The notes under the pieces are model-generated. The model was not told where the DNA came from. It worked only from the letters and a program-made list of their open reading frames with translations, and made no database searches. From the NCBI RefSeq assembly GCF_001298735.1, contig NZ_CYSP01000024.1:1-44666 (forward strand): a stretch of 44,666 bases of DNA, in the 5' to 3' direction. Made by a program: the position numbers and the translations under genes. Position 1 is the first letter of the stretch; the number at the start of each line of letters is the position of its first letter. The DNA is from Propionispora sp. 2/2-37. GTDB taxonomy: Bacteria; Bacillota; Negativicutes; Propionisporales; Propionisporaceae. This document shows, piece after piece, positions 1-8,962 of this stretch.

Positions 1-959
1 GTTGATAGACTACCTATAAGGAATTGAAACTGTATTGGCCGGAATGTGGTTGGGATGGAAAATATTGTTGATAGACTACCTATAAGGAATTGAAACCCCT
101 CTCCTTTTCTGCTTGGCTCTCGGTGGTTGTGAGTTGATAGACTACCTATAAGGAATTGAAACTTTCCTAATGTTCAGTGACTGGCGGCAACTGCCGCTGT
201 TGATAGACTACCTATAAGGAATTGAAACTTGGCAGGAAAAGGCCCAGGAGATAAGGACGATCCGTTGATAGACTACCTATAAGGAATTGAAACTGATCCG
301 TAGCTCCTATGGAAAAAACTCAAGGGACGAAAGTTGATAGACTACCTATAAGGAATTGAAACTTGCTGAAGAGTATGAGCTGCAGATCATGATTGCCGAG
401 AGTTGATAGACTACCTATAAGGAATTGAAACTCTTTTGATGCAGGCTAAAAGCCTGGAAGCGAAAGTTGAGTTGATAGACTACCTATAAGGAATTGAAAC
501 CCTGCTATTTTTACCACAGAAGAAGTCGAAGGACGCGTTGATAGACTACCTATAAGGAATTGAAACTTACAAGCCCTGATGCAAGAGGCAGGGCTAAATA
601 AGTTGATAGACTACCTATAAGGAATTGAAACTACTTATATAAGAAGTCGGCCAAACTTTTAGTACAAGTTGATAGACTACCTATAAGGAATTGAAACCGG
701 CACCGGATATACCGATGATAAACATGAGTACACGGTTGATAGACTACCTATAAGGAATTGAAACCAGTCATGGGCGGACCGGCAGCCGACGATGTGGCAG
801 CGTTGATAGACTACCTATAAGGAATTGAAACCTTTTTGAATGCTAGCAGCTAATTTTTCGTTTCCTTGTTGATAGACTACCTATAAGGAATTGAAACTGC
901 CAGCACAGGCGGTTTTTCTTCTGTTCCGGGGTTTTAGTCTGCCTATGCGGATTTGAAAT
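1..959 (+). CRISPR. CRISPR array, leader-distal end (14 perfect repeats + 1 decayed)
   Basis: Fourteen identical 30-nt repeats start at 1, 67, 133, 199, 264, 333, 402, 471, 537, 602, 668, 735, 802 and 868. Each begins GTTGATAGACTACC and ends GGAATTGAAAC. The thirteen spacers between them are 35-39 nt; three consecutive ones (294-332, 363-401, 432-470) are all 39 nt. A fifteenth, degenerate repeat lies at 930-959: 16 of its last 21 bases match when ungapped, after a 32-nt spacer. The ATTGAAAC 3' end is typical of type I-B and related repeats and supplies the crRNA 5' handle, so transcription is inferred on the + strand with the leader and cas genes to the left of the window. The decayed repeat marks the old, trailer end. 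The first base of the window is the first base of a repeat, so the array probably continues leftward. Confidence 0.98.
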
Positions 960-993
960 TGAATGGTAATAGGCTATTGTCGTATTTTGAGGA

Positions 994-1024
994 GCGCCGC
1001 TGGCAAGTCGGCGGCCAACTTTTT
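994..1024 (+). terminator. possible terminator after the CRISPR array
   Basis: GCCGC (996-1000) pairs with GCGGC (1011-1015), and a T5 run follows five bases later. It is short and the T run is offset, so this is weak. It would end the array transcript before the next promoter. Confidence 0.35.
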
Positions 1025-1110
1025 ATGTCCGGCTTATTAGGAAGGAGGATGTGGTAGCGCATATTTACCATATTGATCGAAAAAGTGAAAAAAATATGTT
1101 CTTTATATGA

Positions 1111-1140
1111 TTGTATATGGAAAACGAGAGTTGTTATACT
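1111..1140 (+). promoter_or_regulatory. sigma-A type promoter of the PRD regulator
   Basis: TTGTAT (1111-1116), an 18-bp spacer and TATACT (1135-1140) precede the regulator gene by about 50 bp. Confidence 0.5.
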
Positions 1141-1189
1141 GAGGATGGTGTCCCTTGGATATTTCATGTGAGTCATAGGGGTGACAGTA

Positions 1190-3178
1190 ATGAATTTGCA
1201 ATTGTATAAAGCGATTATCAAGGTCCTGTTAGAACATCAGCACTACATAGCCGTAGTAAACATTGCCGCCCAACTGGCTGTATCCGCCAAAACCATTCAT
1301 AATTATTTGTCGGAGCCTGTTTTTCATGAAATGATCCGGCCCTGTACGGTAGATAAAAAGCAAAAATTAGGAATCAAATTGATTGGCAATGAAAATCAGC
1401 GTAATGAATTATATGAAAAACTGTTGTTGGCAGAGTACCCGGCCAGCCGCCAGGACTACATTCCAGCTTTGGAAGATGAAGCCTATATTTTACATACCCT
1501 GTTCAGGCTGGGGACTCCCTGCACAATACAGTCACTGGCCGCTGCCCTGTACAAAAGCAGGACGGGTATCCAGGGCGTGCTTAAGCCTATTGCACAGTGG
1601 CTGCACAAGCATGATGTTTTCTTAATAAAAAAAGAACATGTCGGCATATGGCTGCAGGGAGATGAGGGAAAAATCCGGACGGCCTATAAAGAGCTTTGTC
1701 TGCAAATGAAAATTGCCCTGCCTGCTGCAGGCGAGTCAACGACCGTTCCGGACCGCTTAACCAGGCAGAATTATTTGCGGCTGTGTTGTTTCTTTGGCAG
1801 GGAGAGCGTGGATGCACTGCAGCAGATTCTGACTTTAGGCGAAGTCGTATTAAATAATAAATTTACTGAAAATGATTTTTTTGAATTACTGCTTAAATTA
1901 AGCATCTGTTTACAGCGGATTCGCATCAAAAAGCTGACCACCATCGATACAACATCCCTGAAGAATATCCATGAATATTTAGCTGCCCAGGTGATGCGCT
2001 CCCATATAGAAGAACGGTTTCAAATGAAATTTCCCGATGAAGAATTGTATGAAATCACCCGGTATTTGCTGGCTGCCCGCAAGCAAAAGAATTCTCCCGT
2101 ACCCATCAATGAAGTGCAGATTAATGAACCGTTAACGCAACAGTTTATCCGCCGGATATCACAATTTCTGCAAATCGATCTCACCGGGGACCAGGATTTG
2201 ATTCATAATTTGCTGCTGCATTTAAAACCGGCCATTCGGCGCATAAAATATGGCGCTAAAACGGAAAATCCGCTTTTGGATAAAATACGTCATAACTATA
2301 CGAATATTTATTTGGCGGTGATGACGTCGATCGAAGAACTGGAGCAGGAAGAAAAGATTGCCTTTGACGCCAATGAGATCGGTTACTTGTGTTTGCATAT
2401 TGCTGCCGCCGTAAACCGCAGGGAGAACGGTCAATATATAAAGACCTGCCTGATTTGTGACGGCGGGATCACCTTGTCGAAATACCTGGAGAGCATGCTG
2501 CAAAGCCATATTGAAGAATTAAAAATTATCAAAGTATGTACTAGTAGTGAGTTAAAGCATATGAATCCGGAAGAGTTTGATCTGCTGCTGGACGAAACCC
2601 ATTTAATCAAAAGCGAGGATGCCAAGCTCATTCAAATCAGTGATCTGCTGGAGCCGGATGATATAGCCAAAATTAAAAGCTGGATTGTCGGCAGGCATGT
2701 CCTCTATTTCCAGCAGACCGTGACCGGTCTTAGAGACAAGGTGCTATATGTGCATGATGATCTTAAGAGCAAGGAAGAGGTGCTGATTAAATACGGCCAT
2801 TATTTACAGGAAAAAGGCTATGTTAAGCCTGGTTATGCCGAAAGCATGCTGGAGCGGGAAAAACGGGCATCGACAGCAATGGGGCGTTATGTTGCGGTAC
2901 CCCATGGTTCCCACACGCTCGTCCTGGTATCCTCTTTAGTCATTGTGAATCTAAAGCATACCATTAGCTGGGATGAATTTAATGTGGATTTGGTTTTCGT
3001 TTTAGCCGCCAACTTTTCCAATGTCGCCACTAATCAATATTTTTTCCGGCGGTTGTATTCGATTATCAAGGATGAAACGTTAATTTCTAAAATAAAAAAA
3101 TCGGCCGACACTCAGGCCATCCAGGCTTTATTCCTGGAGGCGCCCGCTTATGTGGTTCAGGGGGAAAAGAATAATTGA
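1190..3178 (+). CDS. PRD-containing transcriptional activator with PTS EIIB/EIIA domains (MtlR/LicR type)
   Basis: A 662-aa DNA-binding activator of the BglG/MtlR/LicR superfamily whose activity is set by PTS phosphorylation. Order: N-terminal helix-turn-helix (about 10-45) and a second winged helix, PRD1 (about 200-300), PRD2 (about 310-420), a EIIB-like domain with Cys423 and a fructose/mannitol EIIA-like domain (about 520-655) with His572 in the AVPHGS motif. PRD2 keeps both histidines (344 and 403). In PRD1 the two expected histidine positions read Lys (about 235) and Tyr (about 292), so PRD1 is probably not phosphorylated. The start is ATG 1190, preceded by AGGGGTGA at a 5-nt distance; a GTG at 1181 lies inside that ribosome binding site. 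The DNA-binding N-terminus argues against an RNA-binding antiterminator. It lies just upstream of the PTS operon it probably controls, separated from it by a terminator and a promoter. Confidence 0.9.
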   Translation: MNLQLYKAIIKVLLEHQHYIAVVNIAAQLAVSAKTIHNYLSEPVFHEMIRPCTVDKKQKLGIKLIGNENQRNELYEKLLLAEYPASRQDYIPALEDEAYILHTLFRLGTPCTIQSLAAALYKSRTGIQGVLKPIAQWLHKHDVFLIKKEHVGIWLQGDEGKIRTAYKELCLQMKIALPAAGESTTVPDRLTRQNYLRLCCFFGRESVDALQQILTLGEVVLNNKFTENDFFELLLKLSICLQRIRIKKLTTIDTTSLKNIHEYLAAQVMRSHIEERFQMKFPDEELYEITRYLLAARKQKNSPVPINEVQINEPLTQQFIRRISQFLQIDLTGDQDLIHNLLLHLKPAIRRIKYGAKTENPLLDKIRHNYTNIYLAVMTSIEELEQEEKIAFDANEIGYLCLHIAAAVNRRENGQYIKTCLICDGGITLSKYLESMLQSHIEELKIIKVCTSSELKHMNPEEFDLLLDETHLIKSEDAKLIQISDLLEPDDIAKIKSWIVGRHVLYFQQTVTGLRDKVLYVHDDLKSKEEVLIKYGHYLQEKGYVKPGYAESMLEREKRASTAMGRYVAVPHGSHTLVLVSSLVIVNLKHTISWDEFNVDLVFVLAANFSNVATNQYFFRRLYSIIKDETLISKIKKSADTQAIQALFLEAPAYVVQGEKNN

Positions 3179-3211
3179 AAACGGTCCGGGCCTGTACTGC
3201 CGCCAGTATCG

Positions 3212-3249
3212 CCTGCTTGCTCATGCTTTTTGAGCGAGCAGGTTTTTAT
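3212..3249 (+). terminator. intrinsic terminator after the PRD regulator
   Basis: A 12-bp stem (3212-3223 with 3231-3242, one G-T pair) and a 7-nt loop are followed by TTTTTAT. It separates the regulator from the PTS genes. Confidence 0.85.
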
Positions 3250-3312
3250 ATGCAAGCCAAACGGCTTCCATTTATGCCGTACAATATAGAAAGTTTTCGG
3301 TTCTATGGGCCA

Positions 3313-3342
3313 TTGAATCTGGAAAATGAGCAATGCTACAAT
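3313..3342 (+). promoter_or_regulatory. promoter of the fructose-type PTS operon
   Basis: TTGAAT (3313-3318), 18 bp, then TACAAT (3337-3342), 33 bp before the EIIA start codon. The likely activator is the PRD protein encoded upstream (inference). Confidence 0.55.
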
Positions 3343-3375
3343 GCAGTTAGAGTAAAGACCAAAGGAGATACGCCT

Positions 3376-3831
3376 ATGGACATCACAGCCATCATCAATA
3401 CCGGCACGATTCTGTTCGACTTGCCGGCACAAAGCAAAGTGGAGGCAATTACGCAGTTAGCCGGATGTTTGCAAAAAAACGGGATAATAACGAATCGTAA
3501 CAGCTTTGTGGCAGACGTGTTAGACCGCGAGAAAAAGTTCAGTACGGCCATCGGTTTCGGGCTGGCCATTCCCCATGCTAAGTCAAGTTGTGTATTGAGA
3601 CCGGCGATCGCAGTGGGAAAGCTTGCACGGGCAATCAACTATAGTGATGCGAAAGGAGAGGAGGAATGGGTCAATATCCTGTTTTTGATTGCTGTATCGG
3701 AAGAAAGCAATAACGAACATATCGCCATTCTCAGTCAATTGTCCCGGAAGTTTATGGACGAGTCTTTTCGCCAGCGGTTAACCCAGGCGCAAAACCCGGA
3801 TGAAATGCTTCAGTGTTTACAAGGTCTGTAA
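3376..3831 (+). CDS. PTS fructose-type EIIA subunit
   Basis: A 151-aa stand-alone EIIA domain of the fructose/mannitol family. It passes phosphate from HPr to the EIIB domain encoded next. The active-site His67 sits in the motif STAIGFGLAIPHAKS. The start ATG 3376 has AAAGGAG nine bases upstream; the open frame extends back to 3175, but that stretch contains the promoter and the preceding terminator and is not coding. The gene is the first of a three-gene operon (28 nt before EIIBC). The actual sugar cannot be read from the sequence. Confidence 0.92.
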   Translation: MDITAIINTGTILFDLPAQSKVEAITQLAGCLQKNGIITNRNSFVADVLDREKKFSTAIGFGLAIPHAKSSCVLRPAIAVGKLARAINYSDAKGEEEWVNILFLIAVSEESNNEHIAILSQLSRKFMDESFRQRLTQAQNPDEMLQCLQGL

Positions 3832-3859
3832 TTCTGACAAAGAAAAGGAGGAATTGCTG

Positions 3860-5233
3860 ATGAAAGTGGTTGGTATTGCAGCGTGCCCTACCGGTATTGC
3901 CCATACGTATATGGCTGCCGAAGGCTTGGAGAAAGCCGGAAGAGAACTGGGGCATGAAGTAAAGATCGAAACCCAGGGCGTGGAAACAGGGAATATCCTG
4001 ACACCACAGGAAATCCAGGATGCGGATATCGTGATTATTGCCGCCTCCAAACATGTGGATTTAGAGAGGTTTGACGGCAAGCGCGTAGTGGAAGTGTCAA
4101 TTGAGCAGGCGGTAAAAAATCCTAAAAAGGTGCTGGAGAATGCGATTGAAGGAAAAAATACCGGCATTTTTCAGTTGGCGACTGAAGAGAAGGACAGGAA
4201 AAAGAGTCAGCAAACCGGCTTGTATAAGCACTTGATGAGCGGTGTCAATTACATGCTGCCGTTCGTTATTGCCGGGGGCATATTGATTGCTTTCAGCTTC
4301 ATGTTCGGCATTCATGCCGGTGATCCGTCCGATCCCAGTTACAATGTATTTGCCGAAGCGTTCAGCAAAATTGGCGGTGATGCCGCATTCGGCATGATGG
4401 TGCCGATGCTGGCTGCCGGTATTGCCTTTTCCATTGCCGGCAAACAGGGGGTGTGCCCCGGCGTGGTGGCCGGGGTGCTGGCGAAAAATATCGGGGCAGG
4501 TTTCTTGGGAGGACTGATCGGAGCCTTATTTGCCGGATACTTGACCGCATTTTTGATGAGAAAGATAAGAATGCCCAAATCGGTGGAAACCCTGAAAGGC
4601 CTCATTGTGGTGCCTTTGCTGGCTACCGGCGTCACCGGATTTTTCATGCTCTTTATTGTCGGTAAACCGGTAAAATATTTGCTGGATTCGCTGACGCTCT
4701 TTTTAAATTCATTGGATGCTACCCAGGGGGTTCTGTTTGGTGCGCTGATTGGCATTATGATGGCTGCCGATATGGGCGGGCCGATTAATAAATCCATTTC
4801 CACCTTTTCCATTGCCTTGATGTCCAGCGGTGTATACGCGCCCATCGCCGCCTGCATGGTGGCCGGAATGACACCGCCGTTGGGTTTGGCCTTAGCCACC
4901 GTGTTGTTTAAAAAGAAGTTTACCGTCGAAGAGCGAGAGGCAGGAAAGTCTTGCTGGGTATTGGGGTTTTCGTACATTACGGAGGGAGCCATTCCCTTTG
5001 CCGTAGCGGACCCTATCCGGGTGATTCCCTCCTTGATGGCCGGTTCCGCTGTGGCGGCCGCCATCTCGCTCAGTGCGAATTGCACCAGCCTGGCGCCGCA
5101 TGGCGGGGTATGGATTTTGCCGATCCCCAATGTTATAGGCAATTTGCCCATGTATGTTTTGGCCTTAGCGGCGGGAAGCGCCGTTACCTGCCTGAGCGTG
5201 GCAGCACTGAAATGGAAAAATCACTATGAATAA
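3860..5233 (+). CDS. PTS fructose-type EIIBC permease
   Basis: A 457-aa fusion of a fructose-type EIIB domain (about 1-100; phospho-Cys9 in GIAACPTGIAHTY) and an EIIC membrane domain (about 130-455) with repeated hydrophobic segments. EIIC carries the sugar across the membrane and EIIB phosphorylates it. The start ATG 3860 follows AAAGGAGG at proper spacing, not the upstream frame opening at 3800. Unlike FruA, the EIIA domain is a separate protein from the gene just before it, and no 1-phosphofructokinase gene is present. A paralogous substrate (mannose-like, tagatose-like or other ketose) is as possible as fructose. Confidence 0.92.
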   Translation: MKVVGIAACPTGIAHTYMAAEGLEKAGRELGHEVKIETQGVETGNILTPQEIQDADIVIIAASKHVDLERFDGKRVVEVSIEQAVKNPKKVLENAIEGKNTGIFQLATEEKDRKKSQQTGLYKHLMSGVNYMLPFVIAGGILIAFSFMFGIHAGDPSDPSYNVFAEAFSKIGGDAAFGMMVPMLAAGIAFSIAGKQGVCPGVVAGVLAKNIGAGFLGGLIGALFAGYLTAFLMRKIRMPKSVETLKGLIVVPLLATGVTGFFMLFIVGKPVKYLLDSLTLFLNSLDATQGVLFGALIGIMMAADMGGPINKSISTFSIALMSSGVYAPIAACMVAGMTPPLGLALATVLFKKKFTVEEREAGKSCWVLGFSYITEGAIPFAVADPIRVIPSLMAGSAVAAAISLSANCTSLAPHGGVWILPIPNVIGNLPMYVLALAAGSAVTCLSVAALKWKNHYE

Positions 5234-5258
5234 TACCAAATAGAAGGGAGAGGTTAAG

Positions 5259-6125
5259 ATGCTGTACACTATGAAGGATTTACTGGCTGTTGCCAGAAAA
5301 CACAAATTTGCCGTGCCGGCCTTTAATATAAGCAGCCATGAAATATTGCGGGCGGTCCTGGAGGCTTGTGGGGAAACGGAATCCCCCGTCATATTGGAAA
5401 TTCATCCGGTGGAAATTGAGCACCTGACGGATACCTATATTGACACGGTACGCAGGGCCGCCTATGAGGCGGACTTTCCGGTGGTGATTCATCTCGATCA
5501 TGGTGAAACCGTAACTGATGTGATGCGGGCGATACGCAACGGCTACACCTCCGTCATGATTGATGCTTCGAAAAAATCGTATGAGGACAATATCAAACAA
5601 ACCCGGGAGATTGTAAGCCTTGCTCATGCGGTTCATGTGTCCGTGGAGGCGGAGCTTGGCACCATCGGGGCTATGAATTACAGCGCCGAGGGGGGCGTGG
5701 AGCATGTGGTTTATACCGATCCGGCGCAGGCTAAAGATTTTGTGGAGAAAACAGGCATTGATACGCTGGCAGTGGCGATTGGCACTGCTCACGGCTTATA
5801 CCCGAAGAATTTTGTGCCGAAACTGGACCTGCAGCGGCTAGGGGAAATCAATCAGGCTGTTGACATCCCGCTGGTTTTGCATGGCGGTTCAGGCAATCCG
5901 GATGAGGAAATCAGCCGCTCCGTGGCTCTGGGCGTTTGCAAGGTGAATATCTCCAGTGACGTGAAAAGCGCCTTTTTCAACGAATGCCGGCGATTTCTTG
6001 CCGAAAATCCCGGCGTATATGAACCTAATGAAGTTTTCCCGGGCTGCATAGCGGCCGCCAGGGATGTGATTAAACATAAGCTGGGGGTTTTGAATACGTT
6101 GGGTAAGCGGAGTTTATACAGGTAG
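5259..6125 (+). CDS. class II ketose-bisphosphate aldolase
   Basis: A 288-aa zinc-dependent aldolase of the class II FBA/TBP family (GatY/KbaY/IolJ/YdjI-like). These enzymes cleave ketose (bis)phosphates to glycolytic trioses. Visible motifs are HLDHG (zinc His81 with Asp80), VEAELGTIG, the zinc ligand His178 in GTAHG, and LVLHGGSG with His208, followed by KVNISSDV. SD GAAGGGAGAGG precedes ATG 5259. It is last in the PTS operon, 25 nt after EIIBC, and a strong terminator follows. With no kinase in the operon it may act on the PTS product after phosphorylation by a kinase encoded elsewhere, or on an unusual monophosphate. Exact substrate unknown. Confidence 0.9.
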   Translation: MLYTMKDLLAVARKHKFAVPAFNISSHEILRAVLEACGETESPVILEIHPVEIEHLTDTYIDTVRRAAYEADFPVVIHLDHGETVTDVMRAIRNGYTSVMIDASKKSYEDNIKQTREIVSLAHAVHVSVEAELGTIGAMNYSAEGGVEHVVYTDPAQAKDFVEKTGIDTLAVAIGTAHGLYPKNFVPKLDLQRLGEINQAVDIPLVLHGGSGNPDEEISRSVALGVCKVNISSDVKSAFFNECRRFLAENPGVYEPNEVFPGCIAAARDVIKHKLGVLNTLGKRSLYR

Positions 6126-6194
6126 TCGGGCCATTGCGGCGGAAGAGGTATGATCAGGGACCGGTTAGGCCGGGAAATCTGATTTATTAAAGAG

Positions 6195-6224
6195 AGAGTC
6201 AGCGGGCAAGCGCTGGCTCTTTTC
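6195..6224 (+). terminator. intrinsic terminator of the PTS-aldolase operon
   Basis: A 10-bp stem (6195-6204 with 6211-6220, one G-T pair), a 6-nt loop and a short T run. Confidence 0.8.
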
Positions 6225-6678
6225 CGTGCGTATTTCAAGTATCTTCCTTACTGTAGAAACATATATTTACATAGGGAACAGGTACTTGGATACAGCTGCA
6301 CAGGTTTTGCCAAAAGTCTAAAATATAAAAAAAATTTTATATTTTAAGATAGAACAAATGTGTTTTATGAAAAGACTATTAATCATTGGCATCCTAAATA
6401 TTGTAAATGATCAGTGTTGATGATGTTTACGATAATAAAGGAAGAATAGGGGGATGGTGAGGGGGAGTTGACGCAATTTTTTAAGAAAGAGAAAATATGC
6501 ATAAATAAATGTCCCTCAATAAAGGACACGACTTTAAAATATTTGGGTATTAACTTAAAAAATGTCGAAAATATGTAAAATAAAGAGGATTTTGGCTTTG
6601 GTAGCTTAAAGAGGGATTTTTGCTGTGTTTATAAAAATATAGTATCTGATTCTAAAATAACCGAAAGAGAGGGGGAGC
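6225..6678. other. AT-rich intergenic stretch without a gene
   Basis: No open frame here looks coding. It holds a perfect 12-bp all-A/T inverted repeat (6319-6330 with 6335-6346). It also holds TTGACG (6468-6473), but no good -10 follows that at the usual distance. The promoter for the OPT gene must lie somewhere in this stretch, but I cannot fix it. Confidence 0.5.
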
Positions 6679-6767
6679 GATGAAGGAGTTGAAGAAAGAT
6701 TTGCCTCATCCTTAGAATTGGGGGACCTTGAAACTGTGGGGAGAAAAGGTGGCCAATCCGGATTGGC
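6679..6767 (+). promoter_or_regulatory. structured leader of the OPT transporter gene
   Basis: Three hairpins in a row can be drawn: GATGAAGG/CCTCATC (6679-6686 with 6704-6710, one bulge), ACCTT/AAGGT (6725-6729 with 6746-6750) and the perfect palindrome GCCAATCC/GGATTGGC (6752-6767). The last ends 10 nt before the ribosome binding site AGGTGAGGAG. An alternative reading is a leader peptide: GAGAGGGGGAG precedes ATG 6680, which opens an 11-codon frame (MKELKKDLPHP). No known riboswitch consensus was recognised. Either reading suggests regulated expression of the transporter. Confidence 0.4.
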
Positions 6768-6793
6768 AAAAACTTTAGGTGAGGAGTAGCTAT

Positions 6794-8839
6794 ATGAAAC
6801 AAGAAGATTTTATGAGTCATGAGCTGAATGTTCCCGAGCTTACGCTGCGGGGCATGTTGCTGGGGATGCTGATTACGGTCATTTTTACGGCATCCAATGT
6901 ATATTTGGGGTTAAAAGTAGGGCTTACGTTTTCGTCGTCCATTCCTGCGGCCGTTATTTCTATGGCAATTTTAAAAATGTTTAGCGATTCCAATGTTCTG
7001 GAAAATAATATGGTTCAGACCCAGGCATCGGCAGCAGGGACTCTATCGGCAGTTATATTTATCATTCCAGGATTATTGATGCTTGGTTACTGGCAAGGGT
7101 TTGCTTTCTGGCAGACATTGATGATTTGTGCCTGCGGCGGCTGTCTGGGCGTGTTGTTTACCATCCCGTTGCGCCGTGCCATGATTGTCAATAGTGATTT
7201 GCCTTATCCTGAAGGGCTGGCGGCTGCGGAAATTTTGAAAGTAGGCAGCGGCAGCACTGACGGAGCCAAAGTAAATGGCGTAAAAGATATTATGGCCGGC
7301 GGCCTTATTTCGGGGCTTGTTAGTTTGTGTTCAGGCGGCTTTCAGGTGATTGCGGCGGAAGCGCACTATTGGTTCACCTTCGGCAAAATAACTTCGCAGT
7401 TTCCGCTCGGGTTTTCGCCGGCCTTACTGGGAGCCGGGTATTTGATTGGTATTGCCAGCGGTATCGCCATACTGGTGGGGATGCTTTTGTCCTGGGGCGT
7501 ATTTGTGCCGTACCTTACTTCGGTCATGACGCCGGCAGCCGGGCAGAGCGCCGCGGCCTTTGCCTCCGCCGTGTGGGCGCAGAAAGTGCGGCTTATCGGT
7601 GCCGGTACGATTGGTATTGCCGCTATATGGACGCTGCTCACACTGGTGAAACCCATCGTTGACGGTATGCGCATTTCGATTCAGGCTATGAGTCAAACGG
7701 AAGCAGAAAAAAGCCTGCACCGCATGGATACGGATTTGTCGCCGAAAACGACAGGGCTGGTTTTGGGCGTTATCGTGATCGGCTTATTAGGAACCTTTTA
7801 TTCCTTTATTGCGGAGGCCAACCTGTCGGCAGGCGTAACCGGTATTTTTGTTGTCGCCGGTGTTGCCGTCGCGATCTGCATGGGCTTCTTTGTGGCTGCT
7901 GCGTGCGGCTACATGGCCGGCTTAATCGGTACTTCAGCCAGTCCGATTTCAGGGATCGGCATTTTGGGAATTATTATATCCTCCCTGGTCGTATTGGCAA
8001 TTGGCTCGGCAGTCAGCCTGTTTGACACGGAAATGGGAAGCAAGTTCGCCATTGCTCTTGCTATTTTCATGACGAGCGTGATTGTCAGCATTGCCGCTAT
8101 CTCGAACGATAATCTGCAGGATTTGAAGACGGGTTATCTTGTCGGCGCTACGCCGTGGAAGCAGCAGGTGGCTTTATTGCTGGGTTGCGTTGTCGGGGCC
8201 TTTGCCATTGCACCGGTATTGAATTTGTTATATGAAGCCTATGGGTTTGTCGGGGCCATGCCGCGTGCCGGAATGGATGAAACCCAGGTATTGTCCGCAC
8301 CGCAGGCCACCTTGATGACTACGATCGCCAAGGGGATTTTCAGTCATAATCTGGATTGGAATTATATCCTGTTCGGCGTAGGCGTCGGGATTGTGATGAT
8401 TATTGTTGATATCCTGTTGAAGAAGAACACGGCCAAATACTGCCTGCCGCCGCTGGCTGTAGGCATGGGACTTTATTTGCCGCCTACGCTGGAAATGCCG
8501 CTGTTCATAGGCGCCGCCATGAGCTATTTTGTCTGCCGGTATCTGCGCCGGCGGGCCGAGCAGCGCAGCCCGCAGCACGTGGAGGAAGATGTGGAAACCT
8601 GCAACCGCCATGGTGTGTTGTTTGCTTCCGGGCTGATTGTCGGGGAAAGCCTGATGGGGGTTATCATCGCCATCATCATTGTATTCTCGGTAACCAGTGG
8701 CGGCAGCGATTCGCCGTTGGTTCTCGTAGGCAAGGATTTCGCCCCTACGGCGGATTGGCTTGGGCTGATCGTTTTTATTGCGTTGATTGCCATATTTATT
8801 AAGCGCATCATTCAGACTAATTTTGAAGCCAAATCATAA
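6794..8839 (+). CDS. OPT family oligopeptide transporter
   Basis: A 681-aa polytopic membrane protein of the oligopeptide transporter (OPT) superfamily, which in bacteria takes up small peptides or metal chelates by cation symport. The N-terminus has the family pattern ELTLRGMLLGMLITVIFTA then NVYLGLKVG, followed by many hydrophobic helices. The start chosen is ATG 6794, 7 nt after AGGTGAGGAG; a GTG at 6779 lies in the ribosome binding site. It is monocistronic as far as can be seen, with a structured leader before it and an aminopeptidase gene downstream on the same strand, which fits peptide use as nutrient (inference). Confidence 0.93.
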   Translation: MKQEDFMSHELNVPELTLRGMLLGMLITVIFTASNVYLGLKVGLTFSSSIPAAVISMAILKMFSDSNVLENNMVQTQASAAGTLSAVIFIIPGLLMLGYWQGFAFWQTLMICACGGCLGVLFTIPLRRAMIVNSDLPYPEGLAAAEILKVGSGSTDGAKVNGVKDIMAGGLISGLVSLCSGGFQVIAAEAHYWFTFGKITSQFPLGFSPALLGAGYLIGIASGIAILVGMLLSWGVFVPYLTSVMTPAAGQSAAAFASAVWAQKVRLIGAGTIGIAAIWTLLTLVKPIVDGMRISIQAMSQTEAEKSLHRMDTDLSPKTTGLVLGVIVIGLLGTFYSFIAEANLSAGVTGIFVVAGVAVAICMGFFVAAACGYMAGLIGTSASPISGIGILGIIISSLVVLAIGSAVSLFDTEMGSKFAIALAIFMTSVIVSIAAISNDNLQDLKTGYLVGATPWKQQVALLLGCVVGAFAIAPVLNLLYEAYGFVGAMPRAGMDETQVLSAPQATLMTTIAKGIFSHNLDWNYILFGVGVGIVMIIVDILLKKNTAKYCLPPLAVGMGLYLPPTLEMPLFIGAAMSYFVCRYLRRRAEQRSPQHVEEDVETCNRHGVLFASGLIVGESLMGVIIAIIIVFSVTSGGSDSPLVLVGKDFAPTADWLGLIVFIALIAIFIKRIIQTNFEAKS

Positions 8840-8906
8840 CTGTTTGGCAGTATGTACCCGGGCAGGGAGTGCGGGGTAAGGCTGACGCCTGTTTTAGGGG
8901 TTGAAC

Positions 8907-8948
8907 AAAAAGATGGTTAGTCCTCAAAGTACAATTTGGGGACTAACC
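8907..8948 (-). terminator. terminator of the small minus-strand gene
   Basis: A 14-bp stem (8915-8928 with 8935-8948, one G-T pair) and 6-nt loop. Read on the minus strand it is followed after three bases by T5, so it fits the 46-aa gene. It may also stop transcripts of the OPT gene from the other side, where the tail is not T-rich. Confidence 0.75.
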
Positions 8949-8962
8949 GGATTACTTTGCTC

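Noticed and set aside
930..1180. The stretch right of the array as CRISPR leader.
   Set aside because: The repeat is decayed at this side and the GAAAC ends point to the right, so this is the trailer side. The following sequence fits a normal promoter for the next gene.
4339..5151. A 270-codon antisense frame inside the EIIBC gene.
   Set aside because: It is a shadow of a GC-rich membrane gene, with no ribosome site or family motif.
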